From CAYMLQ01 sp964390795 (GTDB lineage: Bacteria; Verrucomicrobiota; Kiritimatiellia; RFP12; UBA1067): 8,359 bases of DNA. The stretch covers positions 1 to 8,359 of the forward strand of contig CAYMLQ010000271.1 of NCBI GenBank assembly GCA_964390795.1, given 5' to 3'. A program made the position numbers and the translations under genes. The notes below the pieces were generated by a model, which saw only the letters and a program-made list of their open reading frames with translations, was not told the DNA's origin and did not search any database. Below are positions 6,199-8,359 of this stretch, in pieces (the first letter of the stretch is position 1; the number at the start of each line of letters is the position of its first letter).

Positions 6199-6759
6199 GT
6201 GAAAGTCAGAGTTCTACTTGCGGTGAGCATCTCTATTTGCGCCATGTCATGCTGGTCTCAGCAAAACGTGCCGTGTAAGTGCCAGGAAGGGCAAACGCAA
6301 ATATCATGCAATGTTTGCGCTGGAAAGGGAACCACCGGAAAATGCCTTGGCCAGGGGTGTAATGCCGGAAAAGTGAAGGGGCCGGCGGTAGGGGTCTGTC
6401 GAAAAACGCGATACTCGTCCTCGTATTACTCTTACAGCGTCCGTGAGGCTAACTCGAAATGTGGCTGCGCAAGCTGTGCAATCCCGTGTGGAACGTGTGA
6501 AGGCACTGGACAGAGGGCTTGTTTGAAGTGTAAACGTTCAGGAATGCTACTCTGCTCACGTGAGACCAACCGAAATCATGTTGACCCCAAGCATTCTGTC
6601 CAGGAGCCGAAGGAAGTCGCGACGGACCTGCCTTTGAACGATCAGGTGATTGAGCAGTTGAAAAAGCTCAAGTCCCTTAAAGAAGAAGGCATATTGACGG
6701 AAGAGGAATACGATCTGAAGCGCAAGAAGCTGGTGGATAAACTGAACGTCGGGCAATAG
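6199..6759 (+). CDS. Exported cysteine-rich protein with DnaJ-like zinc-finger motifs and a C-terminal SHOCT-like domain
   Basis: I do not recognise a named gene. The GTG start at 6199 is favoured by the strong Shine-Dalgarno AAAAGGAG (6186-6193) 5 bases upstream. The 186-residue product opens with K-V-R and a hydrophobic stretch (5-17), then Cys18: a signal peptide, possibly of lipoprotein type, although A-M-S-C is a weak lipobox. Residues 26-119 hold 15 cysteines, including CxxC pairs at 37/40, 90/93, 97/100 and 108/111 and CxC at 26/28 and 88/90. CNVCAGKG and CGTCEGTG match the CxxCxGxG repeat of the DnaJ zinc finger. A Tyr/Ser patch (71-79) separates the two cysteine clusters. Residues about 150-183 (IEQLKKLKSLKEEGILTEEE then YDLKRKKL) fit the SHOCT domain. 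It has its own promoter and lower GC than the operon. Zinc binding is inferred; partner and function are unknown. Confidence 0.75.
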   Translation: MKVRVLLAVSISICAMSCWSQQNVPCKCQEGQTQISCNVCAGKGTTGKCLGQGCNAGKVKGPAVGVCRKTRYSSSYYSYSVREANSKCGCASCAIPCGTCEGTGQRACLKCKRSGMLLCSRETNRNHVDPKHSVQEPKEVATDLPLNDQVIEQLKKLKSLKEEGILTEEEYDLKRKKLVDKLNVGQ

Positions 6760-6760
6760 G

Positions 6761-7525
6761 CTACCTTGCGAGCCAGCCGCCGTCCACGGCGACGGTGAAC
6801 CCGTTCATGTAATCCGAAGCCGGCGAGGACAGAAAGACGCAGATGCCCTTCAGGTCGTCGGTCTGCCCCCAGCGCCCGGTCGGGATGCGGTCGAGGATCG
6901 TCTGGTTGCGCACGGGATCCGCGCGGATGGGCGCGGTGTTGTCCGTGGCGATGTAGCCGGGCGCGATGGCGTTGACGCAGATGCCGTGCTTGGCCAGCTC
7001 GTTCGCCATCAGCATGGTCAGGCTCCGGATGCCGCCCTTGGAGGCCGCATAGCCGGGCACGAGGATGCCGCCCTGGAAGGAGAGCATCGAGGCGATGTTG
7101 ATGATCTTGCCGCCGCGGCCCTGGGCGATCATCTGCTTCGCCGCGGCCTGGCTCAGAAAGAAGGGCGTGCTGAGGTTGATGCCGAGCACATCGTTCCAGT
7201 TCTTGGCGCTGTGCTCGGTGAATGGCTCGCGGCGGATGATGCCCGCGTTGTTGACGAGAATGTCGACGCTGCCGAGCTGCGCGACAACGTCGGCGACCAG
7301 CGGGCCGGCGATCTCGTCGCCTTTGCCCAAGTCGGCGGTGAAGCACGCGACCTTGCATCCCAGCGCCTTGATTTGCGCGGCGGTCTCGTCCATGGGGATG
7401 ACGTCGACCAGGGCGATGTCCGCCCCCGCCTCGGCGAGGCCGACCGCGTAGGCTTGTCCGATGCCGCGCGCGCCGCCAGTGACGATCGCGACTTTGCCGT
7501 TGAGTTTGAATTGATCGAGAATCAT
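6761..7525 (-). CDS. kduD: 2-dehydro-3-deoxy-D-gluconate 5-dehydrogenase (KduD), SDR family
   Basis: KduD interconverts 2,5-diketo-3-deoxygluconate and 2-keto-3-deoxygluconate with NAD(H), a late step in breaking down unsaturated uronates from pectin and similar polysaccharides. The 254-residue protein is a classical short-chain dehydrogenase. It has the cofactor motif TGGARGIG (16-23), Asp41 after the second strand (suggesting NAD), NNAG (92-95), catalytic Ser146, and Tyr159/Lys163 in YAASK. Family-specific stretches include SMLSFQGG (146-153), VNAIAPGYIATDNT (184-197), LDRIPTGRWG (211-220) and the C-terminal VAVDGGWLAR, all close to what I recall of E. coli KduD. AAAGG (7532-7536) lies 6 bases upstream of the ATG. 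Its stop is one base from the stop of the convergent cysteine-rich gene. The DUF4861-like gene upstream on the same strand supports a uronate role. Confidence 0.9.
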   Translation of the reverse strand: MILDQFKLNGKVAIVTGGARGIGQAYAVGLAEAGADIALVDVIPMDETAAQIKALGCKVACFTADLGKGDEIAGPLVADVVAQLGSVDILVNNAGIIRREPFTEHSAKNWNDVLGINLSTPFFLSQAAAKQMIAQGRGGKIINIASMLSFQGGILVPGYAASKGGIRSLTMLMANELAKHGICVNAIAPGYIATDNTAPIRADPVRNQTILDRIPTGRWGQTDDLKGICVFLSSPASDYMNGFTVAVDGGWLAR

Positions 7526-7545
7526 AGTGGGCCTTTCAAAAAAAG

Positions 7546-7566
7546 TTAGGAGTTAGGATTTAGGAG
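7546..7566. repeat. Three tandem heptamers TTAGGAG/TTAGGAT
   Basis: TTAGGAG, TTAGGAT and TTAGGAG follow one another exactly (7546-7552, 7553-7559, 7560-7566), then a partial TTGG. The block lies about 20 bases upstream of the kduD start, next to a run of seven A's. Its transcript on the - strand would read CTCCTAA repeats. Function unknown. Confidence 0.6.
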
Positions 7567-7587
7567 TTGGTAAAGACAGCCCCGCTG

Positions 7588-7604
7588 GTCGCGCGTCGCG
7601 CGTC
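7588..7604. repeat. Short GTCGCGC tandem repeat
   Basis: GTCGCGC occurs twice in tandem (7588-7594, 7595-7601) and continues with GTC. It has the same 7-base period as the TTAGGAG block 22 bases away but a very different composition. It is short enough to be chance. Confidence 0.35.
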
Positions 7605-7664
7605 CCTGCAATTCTAATTTTGACTTTTCGTTCACGGAGATGTGCGGAAATCAAGCGCAATGCA

Positions 7665-7729
7665 CGCCCGGAGGTCGTGCGCCACCCCTGAAAGATGCGC
7701 TGCGCAAGGTGGCCCGCGACCTCCAGGCG
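7665..7729. repeat. Large imperfect inverted repeat downstream of the DUF4861-like gene
   Basis: GGAGGTCGTGCGCCACC (7670-7686) faces GGTGGCCCGCGACCTCC (7708-7724) with 15 of 17 positions pairing. A further CGCC/GGCG pairing outside one mismatch extends the arms to 7665 and 7729. The loop is 21 bases. It begins about 50 bases after the stop of the DUF4861-like gene. It may be a terminator for that gene, although no strong T-run follows on the - strand. It could otherwise protect the 3' end of the message or be a REP-like element. Confidence 0.6.
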
Positions 7730-7779
7730 CGGTAGGGAATGAACGGTGTAGTCAAAATTATTGCTGCGCACGCCCATGC

Positions 7780-8359
7780 TCACTTGACGGTGACCTTGAG
7801 GGGCTCGCGGAGGGCTGCCGCGAAATCAGAGACGTGGGCGTTCCAGTACTCCGCATTGACGAAGTCGCCTGCGCCGCTCCAGCCCGCGCCCGCGTACCAG
7901 ACGAGGGGCTTGTCGGCGGTGACCTTGGCGAGCAGGTAGACGTTGTCGAGTTTGTCTGTGGAGAGGACGCCGCTCTGCGGCAGCACGATGGCTGTGGCGA
8001 TGGAGCCCATCTTGGGCTGTTCGGCTTCGTAATTGGCGATCCAGCCCAGTTCTGGTTTCGAGGTGAGCGCGCCGTTGTGCAGGCGCTCCTTGTTGGTGTC
8101 GAGCCCGGGGCCGCCTTGGACGCTGTCGGCTCCGGTGATCGTGAAGCGGCTTTCAAAGCGCGTGAAGTGCGAGCCCGCGTCGAGCGTCATGCGGCGCGTC
8201 TCCGCGACGGTCACGCCGCTGCCGCACGCCCAGGGCGCGTAGGTGACCTCGAAGGCCGTGCGGACGGGGCCGCTGGCGAGGTGCTTCTGAGTGGCCCAGT
8301 TCTGGCTGACGTAGCAGGCGTCGCCGCTGACGACGCCGAAGCCGCCGCAGCCGCGGCTG
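7780..8359 (-). CDS. DUF4861-like protein, C-terminal part (5' end outside window)
   Basis: The frame stays open to the window edge, so the start lies beyond 8359; 192 residues and the stop are visible. The first residues read SRGCGGFGVVSGDACYVSQNW, followed by GPVRTAFEVTYAPW, then VTVAETRRMTLDAGSHFTRFES. This looks like the beta-strand-rich C-terminal half of DUF4861 proteins, whose pattern as I recall it is G-P-[IV]-R-x-x-F-E-x-x-Y and then L-D-A-G. Later features are AIVLPQSG and VWYAGAGWSGAGDFVNAEYW near the end. In my recollection DUF4861 genes occur in pectin and rhamnogalacturonan loci near kduD/kduI and glycoside hydrolases, which fits the neighbour here. The biochemical activity is not known to me. 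A signal peptide cannot be judged. The GTG at 8214 is internal, since family-like sequence continues upstream of it. Confidence 0.65.
   Translation of the reverse strand, partial: SRGCGGFGVVSGDACYVSQNWATQKHLASGPVRTAFEVTYAPWACGSGVTVAETRRMTLDAGSHFTRFESRFTITGADSVQGGPGLDTNKERLHNGALTSKPELGWIANYEAEQPKMGSIATAIVLPQSGVLSTDKLDNVYLLAKVTADKPLVWYAGAGWSGAGDFVNAEYWNAHVSDFAAALREPLKVTVK

Larger units (their letters stand above)
7526..7779. other. Intergenic region between the DUF4861-like gene and kduD
   Basis: This 254-base gap lies between two genes transcribed leftwards. It contains heptamer tandem repeats (7546-7566 and 7588-7604) and a large imperfect inverted repeat (7665-7729). The open frames across it lack family features and good ribosome sites. 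I found no confident promoter for kduD, although TAGAAT on the - strand near 7611-7618 is a possible -10 without a good -35. Confidence 0.6.

Noticed and set aside
6063..6278. An open frame from TTG 6063 whose product begins with a CPHC zinc-knuckle-like motif.
   Set aside because: It has no ribosome binding site, contains the best promoter in the region, and overlaps the start of the cysteine-rich gene. The single CxxC is likely chance, although a decayed gene cannot be excluded.
6986..7549. Open frame of 187 codons on the + strand opposite kduD.
   Set aside because: Shadow of a well-supported KduD frame; no recognisable motifs.
7553..7783. A 76-codon frame on the - strand between the DUF4861-like gene and kduD.
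   Set aside because: It spans the tandem repeats and the large hairpin, overlaps the end of the DUF4861-like gene, and shows no ribosome site or family feature.

Overview
This window is GC-rich bacterial chromosomal DNA. It joins a conserved translation and housekeeping operon to a short accessory stretch and then to the edge of a uronate or pectin catabolism locus. The gene order nusA-infB-rbfA-truB-ribF is widespread in bacteria. The GFFDGVHKGH-type RibF, the Ala/Pro-rich IF-2 linker and the KduD plus DUF4861-like pair would suit a member of the PVC group (Verrucomicrobiota, Kiritimatiellota or Lentisphaerota). That placement is an inference and is not proven by anything in the window.

Positions 1-5411 (+ strand): the 3' part of nusA, then complete infB, rbfA, truB and ribF, all co-directional. 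Spacing is tight (7, 95, 23 and 7 bases), so they are probably one operon. Together they cover transcription elongation and antitermination (NusA), translation initiation (IF-2), 30S maturation (RbfA), the tRNA psi55 modification (TruB) and FMN/FAD synthesis (RibF). The only sizeable gap, between infB and rbfA, holds a long stem-loop with a duplicated left arm.

Positions 5412-5882: a hairpin terminator separates ribF from the convergent secG gene (- strand), which encodes a SecYEG translocon subunit with an Ala/Pro-rich tail.

Positions 5883-6759: a 316-base intergenic region carries a likely secG promoter on the - strand. On the + strand it carries a 10-bp tandem repeat, a good sigma70-type promoter and a 5' leader with inverted repeats. 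This leads into a gene for an exported cysteine-rich protein with DnaJ-like zinc-finger motifs and a C-terminal SHOCT-like domain. Base composition is lower in GC here than in the operon, which suggests different ancestry.

Positions 6761-8359 (- strand): a clear kduD (2-deoxy-D-gluconate 3-dehydrogenase, SDR family) ends one base from the stop of the cysteine-rich gene. Upstream of kduD is a 254-base gap with short tandem repeats and a large imperfect hairpin, and then the 3' part of a DUF4861-like gene that runs off the window. I see no rRNA, tRNA, CRISPR array, IS element or phage gene. I found no convincing new multi-gene system. The best leads are the cysteine-rich SHOCT protein with its leader, and the infB-rbfA stem-loop.
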